Source: an alpha proteobacterium BAL199 | GTDB taxonomy: Bacteria > Pseudomonadota > Alphaproteobacteria > Thalassobaculales > Thalassobaculaceae | Direction of reading: 5' to 3' | Assembly: GCA_000171835.1 (NCBI GenBank) | Contig: ABHC01000011.1 | Span: forward strand, 62,001-126,000 | Length of the DNA stretch: 64,000 bases | Shown here: in pieces, positions 8,433 through 17,735 of the stretch | Layout of the letters: the number at the start of each line of letters is the position of its first letter | Position numbering within the stretch: position 1 is the first letter of the stretch | Notes under the pieces: model-generated | Told to the model about the DNA's origin: nothing | Database searches by the model: none | What the model saw: the letters and a program-made list of their open reading frames with translations, nothing else | Program-made: the position numbers and the translations under genes

Positions 8433-11189
8433 ATGCGCTCCTCAATCGCCTCTGTCCTCGCCGGGCTGCCGGCCTTGCACGCCACCCCGGTCGGGGCGGC
8501 ATGGCGGCATGGTGACGGAAAGGTCGAACGGGTGGCCCCCGGACGCGCTGCGGTGTGGGCGCACGACGCGCCACCGGTGGTCTGCCACGCGCGCTCGGTC
8601 GCCCGTCGTCTGGGCGTCGATTCGATCGAGGCCCTGGACGTTCTGGAGCTGTTCGCTTTCGTCCGGCCGGCGACGTTCTGCCTGCCGACGCCGCGCGGTC
8701 TGGCCGAGGCGGTCGGCGTGACGCCGCCGAACAATCTGGAAGCGGCGCCCGACACCCTGATCCAGGTGGCCGATGCGCTGCTGGCGGAACTGCCGGAGCG
8801 CGAAGCCCTTGGGCAACGCGACCGCTGGGCGAGGCCGATCGCACGGGCCATGCACGATGGCGGCTGGCCGTGGGGCCGGCTGGTGCTGAGCGTGCTTGGC
8901 GAGCCGGATCCCGGCCCGCCGGCGCCGATCCGGCCCTCCGGCCTGGAGGTCTGGCGCGATCTGGCGGAATGGTCGGAACACGCGCCGCCCCCGCCGGCCG
9001 GGCACGAACCGGTGAGCGAGGACGAGGCGCGTCGCCGCCTGTCGGAGATCCTGGGAACTGGCTCCGAAGCCCGACCGTCCCAGGCCGACTACGCCGCTGC
9101 CGTTGCCGCCGCGTTCCGGCCGCGCGAGCGTGAGGATGAACCGACGGTGGTACTGGCCGAGGCCGGCACCGGTGTCGGCAAGACCATCGGCTACCTGGCG
9201 CCGGCCTCGGTGTGGGCTGAGAAGAACGAGGGAGCGGTGTGGATCTCCACCTACACCCGCAACCTGCAGCACCAGATCGACGGCGAACTCGACCGGCTGT
9301 ACCCGGATCCGGTCGCGAAGGCCCTCAAGGTCGTGGTCCGCAAGGGCCGCGAGAACTACTTGTGCCTGCTGAACCTGGAGGAGGCGAGCCGCACCCTGCC
9401 GATGCAGCCGCAGCACGCCACCGCGCTCGGCCTGATGGCGCGCTGGGCGCGGGAGACCCGCGACGGCGACCTGCAGGGTGGCGATTTCCCGGCCTGGCTG
9501 AGCGACTTGCTGGGGCGTGGCCGGACCCTTGGCTTGGCCGATCGGCGCGGCGAGTGCGTCTACGCCGCCTGCCCGCACTACCACAAATGCTTCATCGAGC
9601 GGTCGGTGCGCCGAGCCCGGCGCGCCCGCGTCGTGGTGGCCAACCACGCGTTGGTGATGATCCAGGCGGCGATGGGCGGCGTCGACGACGGCAATGTGCC
9701 GGCACGCTATGTGTTCGACGAGGGCCATCATGTCTTCGATGCCGCCGACGGGGCGTTCTCCGCCAACCTGTCGGCGCTGGAGACGGTCGAGTTGCGGCGC
9801 TGGCTGCTCGGCGGCGAGGGGCGACGGGCCGGCCGTACCCGCGGTCTGCGCCGACGGGTCGAAGAACTGGTGTTCGATCGCCCGGCGGCGCTGGAGATGG
9901 TCGATGCCATCGAGGAGGCGGCCCGCGCCCTGCCGGGCGACGGCTGGGTGAACCGGCTGGCCGACGAACAGCCGAAGGGGGCGGCGGAGGCGTTCCTGGT
10001 GGTGGTGCGCCGGCAGATCTACGCCCGCGTCAGCGACCCGAAGAGCCCGTACGGCCTGGAGTGCGAGGCCAAGCCGCCGGTCGACGGGTTGATCGAGGTG
10101 GCCGACGCGCTCGACCAGGCCTTGAAGCGGCTGGTCGGGCCGATGCTGACCTTGCGCGGCGAACTGCTGGCCAAGCTCGACGCCGAGGCCGAGGACCTTG
10201 ACACCGGGACCCGGCTGCGGATCGAGGCGGTGGCGCGGTCGCTGACCCGGCGCGGCGAGGCGATGATCGAGGGCTGGCGCGCCATGCTGCGCAGCCTGAG
10301 CGACGCGACACCCGAGGAGTATGTCGACTGGATGGCGATCGACCGGGTCGAGGCGCGCGACCTGGATGTCGGCCTGCACCGCCACTGGATCGACCCGACG
10401 GTGCCGTTCGCCGCCACCGTCGGCAAGGCCGCCCATGGCATGGTGGTCACCTCGGCCACCTTGCGCGACGGCTCCGGCGACGAGGTCGCGGACTGGGCGG
10501 CGGCCGAGAACCGAACGGGGGCCGCCCATCTGCCTCTGCCGGCGATCCGCTCGGCGGTGGCCTCGCCGTTCGACTATCCGGCGCACACCCGCGTGTTCAT
10601 CGTCGGTGACGTGCGCAAGGACGACCTGGACCAGGTGGCGGCGGCATACCGCTCGCTGTTCCTGGCGTCGGGCGGCGGAGCACTCGGCCTGTTCACCGCG
10701 ATCACCCGGCTGCGGGCGGTGCACCAACGCATTGCCGGTGCCCTGGATGCCGCCGGCCTGCCGCTGTACGCCCAGCACGTCGACGGCATGAACCTGACCA
10801 CCCTGGTCGACATCTTCCGGGCCGAGGAGGAGGCCTGCCTGCTCGGCACCGACGCGGTGCGCGACGGGGTCGACGTGCCCGGCCGGTCGCTGCGGCTGAT
10901 CGTGTTCGACCGGGTGCCCTGGCCGCGCCCGGACATCCTGTACCGTGCCCGCCGGGCGGCGTTCGGCGGCAACGTCTACACCGACATGCTGACCCGGTTG
11001 CGCCTGAAGCAGGCGTTCGGCCGGCTGGTGCGCCGGGCCGACGACCAGGGTGTGTTCGTGCTGCTGGACCCGATGATGCCGAGCCGCCTGCTCGGCGCGT
11101 TCCCCGAGGGCGTCGTCGTCAAACGCTGCGGCCTGGCCGAGGCGGTGGACGAGACCCGGAGTTTTCTGAGGACATCGAGCGATGGCTGA
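8433..11189 (+). CDS. DinG/XPD-type ATP-dependent DNA helicase
   Basis: About 918 residues from ATG 8433. Residues 1-200 are an alphaproteobacteria-type N-terminal region. Superfamily 2 motifs follow: Walker A EAGTGVGKTIGYL near 245, motif II as VFDEGHHVFD near 425, and motif VI as QAFGRLVRR near 865. Four cysteines typical of the XPD/DinG iron-sulfur domain are seen in NYLCLLNL and in ECVYAACPHYHKC between motifs I and II. The enzyme unwinds DNA 5'-3' and resolves R-loops or repair intermediates in related systems. The stop overlaps the start of the acetyltransferase gene by 8 nt, indicating translational coupling. Confidence 0.9.
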   Translation: MRSSIASVLAGLPALHATPVGAAWRHGDGKVERVAPGRAAVWAHDAPPVVCHARSVARRLGVDSIEALDVLELFAFVRPATFCLPTPRGLAEAVGVTPPNNLEAAPDTLIQVADALLAELPEREALGQRDRWARPIARAMHDGGWPWGRLVLSVLGEPDPGPPAPIRPSGLEVWRDLAEWSEHAPPPPAGHEPVSEDEARRRLSEILGTGSEARPSQADYAAAVAAAFRPREREDEPTVVLAEAGTGVGKTIGYLAPASVWAEKNEGAVWISTYTRNLQHQIDGELDRLYPDPVAKALKVVVRKGRENYLCLLNLEEASRTLPMQPQHATALGLMARWARETRDGDLQGGDFPAWLSDLLGRGRTLGLADRRGECVYAACPHYHKCFIERSVRRARRARVVVANHALVMIQAAMGGVDDGNVPARYVFDEGHHVFDAADGAFSANLSALETVELRRWLLGGEGRRAGRTRGLRRRVEELVFDRPAALEMVDAIEEAARALPGDGWVNRLADEQPKGAAEAFLVVVRRQIYARVSDPKSPYGLECEAKPPVDGLIEVADALDQALKRLVGPMLTLRGELLAKLDAEAEDLDTGTRLRIEAVARSLTRRGEAMIEGWRAMLRSLSDATPEEYVDWMAIDRVEARDLDVGLHRHWIDPTVPFAATVGKAAHGMVVTSATLRDGSGDEVADWAAAENRTGAAHLPLPAIRSAVASPFDYPAHTRVFIVGDVRKDDLDQVAAAYRSLFLASGGGALGLFTAITRLRAVHQRIAGALDAAGLPLYAQHVDGMNLTTLVDIFRAEEEACLLGTDAVRDGVDVPGRSLRLIVFDRVPWPRPDILYRARRAAFGGNVYTDMLTRLRLKQAFGRLVRRADDQGVFVLLDPMMPSRLLGAFPEGVVVKRCGLAEAVDETRSFLRTSSDG

Positions 11190-11649
11190 GACCCGCATCC
11201 GCCCGGCACGACCCGAGGAGGCCGCGGCGTTGACCGCCCTGGCGGTGCGCTCCAAGGGTCACTGGCCGTATGACGAGACCATGATGGCGGTGTTCCGCCG
11301 CACCATCGTCATCACCGCCGAGGACATCGCCGCCCATTGCGTGCTGGTGCACGAGACCGCCGGGGTGGCGGACGGGGTTGCGGTGCTGATCGCCCACGGC
11401 GAAGAGGCGGAACTCGACCACCTGTGGGTCGATCCGCCGGCCATCGGTCTGGGCGTGGGAAAGCGGCTGTTCCAGGCGGTCGCGGAGCAGGCGAAGCGGG
11501 CCGGGGCGGTCCGCATCGTGCTGAACTCGGATCCCTACGCCGAGGCGTTCTATGGGAAGCTCGGAGCGGTGCGGATCGGCGACCATCCGGTGGCCGAGAT
11601 CCCCGACCGCATCCTACCGCGCATGGCGTTCAGCCTCGGCGGAGGCTGA
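11182..11649 (+). CDS. GNAT family N-acetyltransferase
   Basis: 155 residues. The acetyl-CoA-binding motif A is LDHLWVDPPAIGLGVGKRLF (residues about 75-95), followed by the C-terminal Asn/Asp-Tyr region LNSDPYAEAFYGKLGA, a standard GNAT ending. Its acceptor is unknown. The ATG lies inside the last codons of the helicase gene, so the two are expressed as an operon. The 3' end overlaps the convergent heme A synthase gene by 20 bp. Confidence 0.88.
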   Translation: MAETRIRPARPEEAAALTALAVRSKGHWPYDETMMAVFRRTIVITAEDIAAHCVLVHETAGVADGVAVLIAHGEEAELDHLWVDPPAIGLGVGKRLFQAVAEQAKRAGAVRIVLNSDPYAEAFYGKLGAVRIGDHPVAEIPDRILPRMAFSLGGG

Positions 11650-12685
11650 ACCGCACCCACACCGCGACGGTGAACAGCGCGACGGCTCCGGCCTGGTGCA
11701 GGGCGCCCAGCCAGACCGGCACCACCAGCAGCAGAGTGGCGATGCCCAGGCCGACCTGCACCACGATCGCCACGGTCACCAGGCGCAGCGGCAGGCGGGC
11801 GGCCTGCGGCGCGCGGTGCATCGCCCAATGGGTGAAGGCGAGCGTGACGACCGCCGTGGCCACGGCCAGCCAGCGGTGGTTGAACTGCACCGTCGGCACC
11901 CACTCGAACAGGCTGGCGATGCCCAACTCGGCCGACCAGTAGCCTTCCGGTACCAGGTGGCCGTCCATCAGCGGAAAGGTGTTGTAGGCGTAGCCGGCGT
12001 CGGTTCCGGCCACGAACGCGCCGGCGACGACGGTCAACGCGATCAGCCCCAGCACCAGGGTCGCGCCGCGCCGAACCGCGACGGGTGTCGGATCCGATCG
12101 GCGTTCCAGCAGTTCCAGTGCCGCCCAGACCAGCAGGCCGAGGATCAGGAACGCCATCGACAGGTGCACCGCCAGCCGGTACGGGCTGACCCGCGGCTCG
12201 TCGGCGAGGCCCGAGGTCACCATCCACCAGCCGATGCCGCCCTGGATCGCCCCGAGCACGAACAGCGTGGCCAGCCGCGGCGCCATCGCCCGCTCGATCC
12301 GGCCGGTCGCCAGGAACGCCACGAACGGCAGCGCGAACGCCACGCCGATCAGCCGGCCCCACACCCGGTGCAGGTATTCCCAGAAGAAGATGGTCTTGAA
12401 GTCGGCGAGGCCCATCCACGCGTTGTGCAGCCGGTACTCCGGCGTCAGCTTGTACAGGCCGAACACCCGCTGCCATTCGGCTTCCGACAGGGGCGGGATC
12501 CAGCCCATCATCGGCTGCCACTCGACGATCGACAGGCCGCTCTCGGTCAGCCGGGTGATGCCGCCGATCACCACCATCGCCGCCACCATGGCGGCGGTCG
12601 CCAGCAGCCAGACGGCGACCCATGGCCGGGCGCGGATCGCTTTGTCGGCCATCGGGTCGAGCGAGGGAGAGGGCGCGGTCATCAC
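11630..12685 (-). CDS. ctaA: Heme A synthase (COX15/CtaA family)
   Basis: 351 residues with eight predicted transmembrane helices. The conserved heme-ligand histidines appear in EYLHRVWGRLIG (about residue 85), AVHLSMAFLILG (about 155), VQFNHRWLAVAT (about 270) and LGALHQAGAVALF (about 335); the N-terminal ITRLTESGLSIVEWQP motif is characteristic of the alphaproteobacterial/mitochondrial COX15 type. It converts heme O to heme A in the cytoplasmic membrane for aa3-type cytochrome oxidase. No other cytochrome oxidase gene is adjacent. Confidence 0.93.
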   Translation of the reverse strand: MMTAPSPSLDPMADKAIRARPWVAVWLLATAAMVAAMVVIGGITRLTESGLSIVEWQPMMGWIPPLSEAEWQRVFGLYKLTPEYRLHNAWMGLADFKTIFFWEYLHRVWGRLIGVAFALPFVAFLATGRIERAMAPRLATLFVLGAIQGGIGWWMVTSGLADEPRVSPYRLAVHLSMAFLILGLLVWAALELLERRSDPTPVAVRRGATLVLGLIALTVVAGAFVAGTDAGYAYNTFPLMDGHLVPEGYWSAELGIASLFEWVPTVQFNHRWLAVATAVVTLAFTHWAMHRAPQAARLPLRLVTVAIVVQVGLGIATLLLVVPVWLGALHQAGAVALFTVAVWVRFSLRRG

Positions 12686-12858
12686 GGCGCTACATGGCGC
12701 AGGCGCCCGGGCGGGTCAATCGAGGCGGCGCCGGCAAGGCTGCGGCCGATCGTCCTTCGTCCCAGGCGTCCCCGGCAAACCGCGGTGGCGCGCGCATCGG
12801 CGCTTGCATCGCGATCCGGCTTTGACTAGGTTCCCGGCTCCCTCGACCGGGAGCTTGT

Positions 12859-12983
<125 letters not shown>

Positions 12984-13196
12984 TTCTGAAGTACGCGACA
13001 TTTCCGAGGCTTACGAACCAGTTGCTGGTATATCCCGTCCCGAGAGCACGCAGCCTGGAGCACACTTGCGGCCTGTGCGGCGGCTTTGCTCCGCGCGCCC
13101 TGGAGCCGGTCCAGTTTGCCCTCGGATGCAATTGGTTACCCAACGTGGTGAGGGCCGCATAGAGCGGCCCTCGGTTCGAACGGATGCGGTTCCTGG

Positions 13197-14855
13197 CTAT
13201 CGAAAGTTCAGCACTCTAGCCTGATCGACCCAGTCGGCCGGGAGGTCGACTTGCTTCAGCGATTGCAACGTCATCTGCACCGGCTGGCGACCTTCCAGGA
13301 TGGTCTCGACGATCGTGGGTGACAGGAAGGCGAAGTCGATGTGCTGGGACACGTAGCGCATCGTCACACCCTCGCGCTGGGCAATCTCAGATATCGAGGG
13401 CGCAGTGCCGGTGACGATCTCCTCGAACCATGCCCGCCCGCGGGCGATGGCCTTCACCAGTGTCGGATCGATCATCCGGCCGTCGGTGTGGTCGGCCGCG
13501 ATCACCAACTTCATTTCCACGCCGCGGCGCCGGATCTCCATCGGAACATCGACGATTACCTTGGCGTCGAGATCGCCATGCTGCGGTAGGTCCAGCGCCT
13601 TGCGAAGCTGCGCCGTTCCCATGGACAGGGTCAGCCGGTCCGGATGCAGCGTGACGGTGAGGTCCAAATCCAGCAGCAAGGTCCGATCGATCCGCTCGAC
13701 CAGTGCGGCGGCCAGTGTGATCGCTTGGCGGTTCTCCAGCGCCCCGGTCAACACCAGTTCAGCGGTGAGTCGGCCAGCATCTGTGAGGAAGGATTCGATG
13801 GCGCGTTTGACGGCCCCCTCGATCTCGATAGCGGGGACACGCCAACCCGGCTGCGACGTTCCGTGCTGAACAATGTCGCGCGATACGTAGTAGCGGTAAC
13901 GCCGGCCCTGCTTGTTGGCGTGGCTGGGTGTTAGTGGTGCGCCATCGGCATCGACGATCATGCCAGCCAGCAGGCTCGGATACCGCGCGGTGGGCCGACC
14001 CCTTTGCCGACGGGCTTGCCGGCCTAGCTGCTGCTGCACCCGGTCCCAGCACTCCGCGTCGATGATGGCGTCGTGCTCGCCGTCGTGGATTTCGCCCTTG
14101 TGGGCGATGCGGCCAGCGTAGATCGGGTTGCAGAGCAGCTTGTAGAGATGACCTCGGGTGATCGCGATGCCACCGGTGTGCTTGCCCGATGCCCAGCTAC
14201 GCTGCTTGGTTCGGTAACCGCGCCGATCCGCCTCGGCCTTGACCAGCGCGACCGTACCGAGGTCCTCATACAGTTGGAACAGCGCCCGGACGACGGCGGC
14301 CTCTTCATCGACGACCACCAGCTTACGCTCCCGCACCTCGTAGCCGAGCGGGACGAACCCGCCCATCCACATGCCCTTCTTCTTGGACGCTGCGATCTTG
14401 TCGCGGATGCGCTCGCCGGTGACCTCACGCTCGAACTGCGCGAACGACAGCAGCACGTTCAGCGTCAGACGGCCCATGGACGTGGTCGTGTTGAACTGCT
14501 GGGTCACCGATACGAACGACACGCCCTTGCCGTCGAAGGCCTCCACGATCCTGGCAAAGTCGGTGAGGGTGCGGGTCAGGCGGTCGACCTTGTAGACGAC
14601 CACCACATCGATTTTTCCCAGCGCGATGTCGGCGAGCAGTTGCCGCAGGGCCGGGCGCTCCATGGTGCCGCCGGAGAAGCCACCATCGTCATAGCGACTC
14701 AACAACACCATCCAGCCTTCGTGCTTCTGGCTGGTGACATAGGCCTCACAGGCCTCACGCTGCGCGTCGAGCGAGTTGAACTCCTGCTCAAGGCCTTCTT
14801 CGGAGGATTTGCGGGTGTAGATCGCGCACCGGATGGATCCTGGCTTTACGGCCAT
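13197..14855 (-). CDS. Large serine recombinase (site-specific integrase)
   Basis: 552 residues. An N-terminal resolvase catalytic domain (1-150) contains the nucleophile region YTRKSSEEGLEQEFNSL, the [14 protein letters not shown] loop and YKVDRLTR; a Recombinase domain (about 170-270) and C-terminal DNA-binding part follow. It cuts and rejoins DNA through a 5'-phosphoserine link. ATG 14855 follows GGGAGGGCTGAT; the stop of the DUF2924 gene lies inside that site, so the genes are coupled. It is the last gene of a six-gene minus-strand train and lies next to tRNA-Ser, as expected for the integrase of an inserted element. Confidence 0.92.
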   Translation of the reverse strand: MAVKPGSIRCAIYTRKSSEEGLEQEFNSLDAQREACEAYVTSQKHEGWMVLLSRYDDGGFSGGTMERPALRQLLADIALGKIDVVVVYKVDRLTRTLTDFARIVEAFDGKGVSFVSVTQQFNTTTSMGRLTLNVLLSFAQFEREVTGERIRDKIAASKKKGMWMGGFVPLGYEVRERKLVVVDEEAAVVRALFQLYEDLGTVALVKAEADRRGYRTKQRSWASGKHTGGIAITRGHLYKLLCNPIYAGRIAHKGEIHDGEHDAIIDAECWDRVQQQLGRQARRQRGRPTARYPSLLAGMIVDADGAPLTPSHANKQGRRYRYYVSRDIVQHGTSQPGWRVPAIEIEGAVKRAIESFLTDAGRLTAELVLTGALENRQAITLAAALVERIDRTLLLDLDLTVTLHPDRLTLSMGTAQLRKALDLPQHGDLDAKVIVDVPMEIRRRGVEMKLVIAADHTDGRMIDPTLVKAIARGRAWFEEIVTGTAPSISEIAQREGVTMRYVSQHIDFAFLSPTIVETILEGRQPVQMTLQSLKQVDLPADWVDQARVLNFR

Positions 14856-14856
14856 A

Positions 14857-15312
14857 TCAGCCCTCCCGCAGGCCGAAGAAGCCGGGGCCGTTCCGTCGGG
14901 TGCCGGTGATCTCGCGGGCGATCGCCGACAGCGACGCGTAAGCCCGGCCGTCCCATTGGAAGCGACCGTCCTCGTCGAGGGCGACCTCGATTGACCGACC
15001 GCGCCACTCCCGCACGAACCGGGCCCCAGGCTTGATGGCGGTGCTGCGGGTCAGCGACCGCTGTACCGCCTCCGGCCCGGACTTGGCGGCACTCGCCAGC
15101 TTGCGCAGCGTCGTCCTGGCTTTGGCTGACAACGCACCGAGTGCCTGCTCCTGCCATCGGTAGGCAATGGCCTTCACCAGAAGCTGTTGGCTGATGCGTG
15201 CGGGTGGCAGCCGACCGTAGCAGTCGGTCCAGGCCGCTGTCAGAGCGGCCCGGTCCAGGGAGTCGAGGCGCGCCAAGCGCGCCTCGATCCGTTCGGACTG
15301 TGATGTCGCCAT
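14857..15312 (-). CDS. DUF2924 domain protein
   Basis: 151 residues from ATG 15312 (MATSQSERIEARLARLD). The DUF2924 core is recognisable from LPPARISQQLLVKAIAYRWQ through the end, with RFVREWRGRSIEVALDEDGR and YASLSAIAREITGTRRNGP, a small basic domain that probably binds DNA (the ending resembles the IRSS/SAI-RAIT 'TSL-like' fold used beside integrases). It is stop-start coupled to DUF3489 upstream and the serine recombinase downstream. These three genes recur together in alphaproteobacterial mobile DNA; DUF2924 may be a directionality or accessory factor, which is inference. Confidence 0.82.
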   Translation of the reverse strand: MATSQSERIEARLARLDSLDRAALTAAWTDCYGRLPPARISQQLLVKAIAYRWQEQALGALSAKARTTLRKLASAAKSGPEAVQRSLTRSTAIKPGARFVREWRGRSIEVALDEDGRFQWDGRAYASLSAIAREITGTRRNGPGFFGLREG

Positions 15313-15314
15313 GC

Positions 15315-15689
15315 TCAGGCTCCGCGTTTTGCGATGCGGTAGGCTTTGCGGTCGTCGACATCGGTGATTCGGGCGTCGATGCCGCGCTGACGCAGGCGGC
15401 TGATGGCGGCGCGGATCGTGTGCGGCTGCCACACGGTCAGGGCGGCCAACTCCGCCATCGTCGCTCCGGTGGGCTGGGCGATCGCGTGAGCGATGGCGCC
15501 GAGCTTGCCGCTGATTGGCTGGGTTGCTTCTGTTCGCGTCCGATCGGCCAGGACCGGTTCTACTTGGGGCTGGACCGCGTCCTGAGAGGCCGGCCGTTTC
15601 GGCGTACGGCGTTTGCCGGCAGCCTTGGTGGGGGACTTCTTGGGTTTGTCGGTCGCGGGTTTGTTGGTCTTTGCGGTGGTACGGGCCAT
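15315..15689 (-). CDS. DUF3489 domain protein (winged-helix-like)
   Basis: 124 residues from ATG 15689, which has GGAG 8 nt upstream. Residues 1-45 are a lysine-, threonine- and proline-rich basic tail (several KPxK/TPK repeats). The rest is the compact DUF3489 fold with a helix-turn-helix look: GATMAELAALTVWQPHTIRA followed by ISRLRQRGI and a DVDDRKAYRI wing. A DNA-binding regulator or architectural protein of the element is the best guess. Two nt separate it from DUF2924. Confidence 0.8.
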   Translation of the reverse strand: MARTTAKTNKPATDKPKKSPTKAAGKRRTPKRPASQDAVQPQVEPVLADRTRTEATQPISGKLGAIAHAIAQPTGATMAELAALTVWQPHTIRAAISRLRQRGIDARITDVDDRKAYRIAKRGA

Positions 15690-15845
15690 GTTCGGGTCTC
15701 CGACGCGGTGCCGCGGCGATCGCGGCACTTCCACCGACGCAAGCTCGGAGAACTCCGAGCGGTTGGCGACCGCGGCCGGGCTGGTGTGCGTGAGCCTGAC
15801 CGTGGTTCGACTACCGCTTCGTTCGGTTCACAAGTCGAGTGGCAA

Positions 15846-17294
15846 TCACCACGAGTAGTCGTCTTCGCGGGGAACGCTGAACGGAGCAACGCTTGGTATC
15901 TGGACTCGTGTTGTGACCCAGCCCAGGAACTGCGACACGCTGTCGACCTGATCGTCGTGACGCCCGAACGGGAAGGCCGCCAGTTCGGAGCGCAGGTCGT
16001 CCAACCACGGGGCCGTGGTCGGTAGCTTCACCCGGCCGGCTTCGATATAGGTTGTTTGGGCGCCCATGCGTTCGGCCTTCGAGCCAACCGGGCGAATGGC
16101 GATCGGGCGCACGTCGGTGTCGGAACGCAGCTGCTGGATCAGCGCCTGGCCGGACCCGGCCTCCTCGATCAGGACCGTGTCGGCTTTGAAGCGAGCCTTC
16201 AACTCCACCACGCGACGCTTCATCGTCGGAAAATCAGCGCGCTCACGGTGGACATCGATCAGGTAGTAGTCGGTACCGCGCACGGCCCAGGTCATGCCGA
16301 CCGACCAGTCGGAGCCGTCATGAGCGGTCATCGCGGTATCCCACGACTGCACGATGCTGTCGTCGTAGGCGGTGCCGGTCGGCACCGTGTCGTAGGTTTG
16401 GAACCAGTCCATGTGTATCAGGTTGCCGCGCTCGGGCACCGGCGCCTGCTGATATTGCGCTTCGAAGTGGTAGCTGCCCATATCGGCGCGGACACGGTCC
16501 AACACCTCCAGCGACTCGCGCCGAGGGTCCAAGGGCTCCCCGACCCGCCGTCCGACGATCCGACCGTCGGCGAGTGTGAACGCCTCATCCTCGGTCGCGA
16601 TCGCCGGGAGCGACAGAAGCGTCCACCCCGCCTTTTCCAACAGGTAGCCGGTCAGATCGTCGACGTGGACGCGCTGCATGACCACGATCACGGCCCCGTC
16701 GGTCTTATCATCCAGGCGCGACAGCAGGGTTCCGGTGAACCATTCGATGACGGCTTTGCGCTTGACCGGCGACAAGGCATCAGTCGGCTTGATCGGGTCA
16801 TCGACGATCAGGCACATGCCGCCGCGTCCGGTCAGCGTACCGCCGAGCGATGAGCTCAGCCGATAGCCGCCGGCAGTAGTCTCAAAATCGCCCTCGGCGG
16901 TCTTGAGCGGGTTCATGCGCGTACGCGGGAATGCCTGGCTATACCAGTCGCTGCCCATGATCCGCCGGCAATCGCGGGCGAGCTTCAGCGCCAGATCTGC
17001 ACCGTAACTGGCGCAGATGATTCGGCTCGTGGGGGTATGACCCAACATCCACGCCACGAACGCCACCGACACGGCGGTCGATTTGAGCGACCGCGGCGGC
17101 AGGTTGATGATCAGCCGCTTGGTTCGGCCCTCCCATACGTCCGTCAACCTGTCGGCCAGGAGGTCGATATGCCAGTTCGTGTGATAGTCGATGCCGGGTG
17201 CGACCACACCGAATGACCGGGCAATGAAGCTCGACAGGTCTTCGCGCAAAAAAGCGTTCAGAACCGCTCGGCGCGGACGAAGGTTTGATGCCAT
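15846..17294 (-). CDS. Phage terminase large subunit
   Basis: 482 residues, full length. The ATPase half has a variant Walker A (NLPPRSLKSTAVSVAF, about residue 65) and Walker B CLIVDDPIKP (about 155). The C-terminal RNase H-like nuclease has acidic residues in VQSWDTAMTAHDGSDWSVGM, TVLIEEAGSGQALIQQL and HDDQVDSVSQFLGW. Terminases package phage DNA into heads. Only 6 nt separate it from the DUF5681 gene. No portal, capsid or tail gene is nearby, so either the phage has been lost or the element hijacks other virions. Confidence 0.9.
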   Translation of the reverse strand: MASNLRPRRAVLNAFLREDLSSFIARSFGVVAPGIDYHTNWHIDLLADRLTDVWEGRTKRLIINLPPRSLKSTAVSVAFVAWMLGHTPTSRIICASYGADLALKLARDCRRIMGSDWYSQAFPRTRMNPLKTAEGDFETTAGGYRLSSSLGGTLTGRGGMCLIVDDPIKPTDALSPVKRKAVIEWFTGTLLSRLDDKTDGAVIVVMQRVHVDDLTGYLLEKAGWTLLSLPAIATEDEAFTLADGRIVGRRVGEPLDPRRESLEVLDRVRADMGSYHFEAQYQQAPVPERGNLIHMDWFQTYDTVPTGTAYDDSIVQSWDTAMTAHDGSDWSVGMTWAVRGTDYYLIDVHRERADFPTMKRRVVELKARFKADTVLIEEAGSGQALIQQLRSDTDVRPIAIRPVGSKAERMGAQTTYIEAGRVKLPTTAPWLDDLRSELAAFPFGRHDDQVDSVSQFLGWVTTRVQIPSVAPFSVPREDDYSW

Positions 17295-17300
17295 TGACGC

Positions 17301-17672
17301 CTACTTCGGTCCACGGTTGAGGGCGCGTGCGATGATCTGCACTTCGTCGTTCGTCAGCACATCGTCATTGGTGACGTCGGGGTTCTCCTGGTTGGTACGG
17401 AGCATCTCCAGAACCGCCAGTGCCGCCCGAACGTTCCCCTTCATCGCCTGACCGTTGAGTGCCATCAGAGCCATCAGCCATTTCGGGACTTCACGCTCCT
17501 TGCCACCCTCGCGAACCACTACCCGGCGATTCAATTCCTCCAGAATCGCGGTGCGCAGATTGCGCTTGCCCTTCGGACGGCCCTTGGGGTTGCCGGACTG
17601 ACCCGGCTTGAACCGAGTGTGGTCGGGCGGCTTGCCGTAGCCGATGTCGTAGTCGGACTTCTTCTTGGTCAT
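17301..17672 (-). CDS. DUF5681 domain protein (terminase-associated)
   Basis: 123 residues from ATG 17672, which has GGAG 8 nt upstream. The N-terminal motif TRFKPGQSGNPKGRPKGKRN is the DUF5681 signature, a glycine- and lysine-rich stretch likely to touch nucleic acid; the rest is predicted helical (VPKWLMALMALNGQAMKGN). Such proteins commonly precede terminase large subunits in alphaproteobacterial phages and may serve as the small terminase or DNA-recognition subunit; that role is inferred. Confidence 0.82.
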   Translation of the reverse strand: MTKKKSDYDIGYGKPPDHTRFKPGQSGNPKGRPKGKRNLRTAILEELNRRVVVREGGKEREVPKWLMALMALNGQAMKGNVRAALAVLEMLRTNQENPDVTNDDVLTNDEVQIIARALNRGPK

Positions 17673-17735
17673 TTCTGAGACTCCAATCTGCTGTGGGTTG
17701 GACTGAAGCAATCCGTTCTGTTCGCGTGTGGGCCT

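Noticed and set aside
8442-11255. A 937-codon open frame on the minus strand opposite the helicase gene
   Set aside because: High GC makes long antisense frames common; its translation is rich in Arg/Gln/His and has no family motifs, while the plus strand encodes a full helicase.
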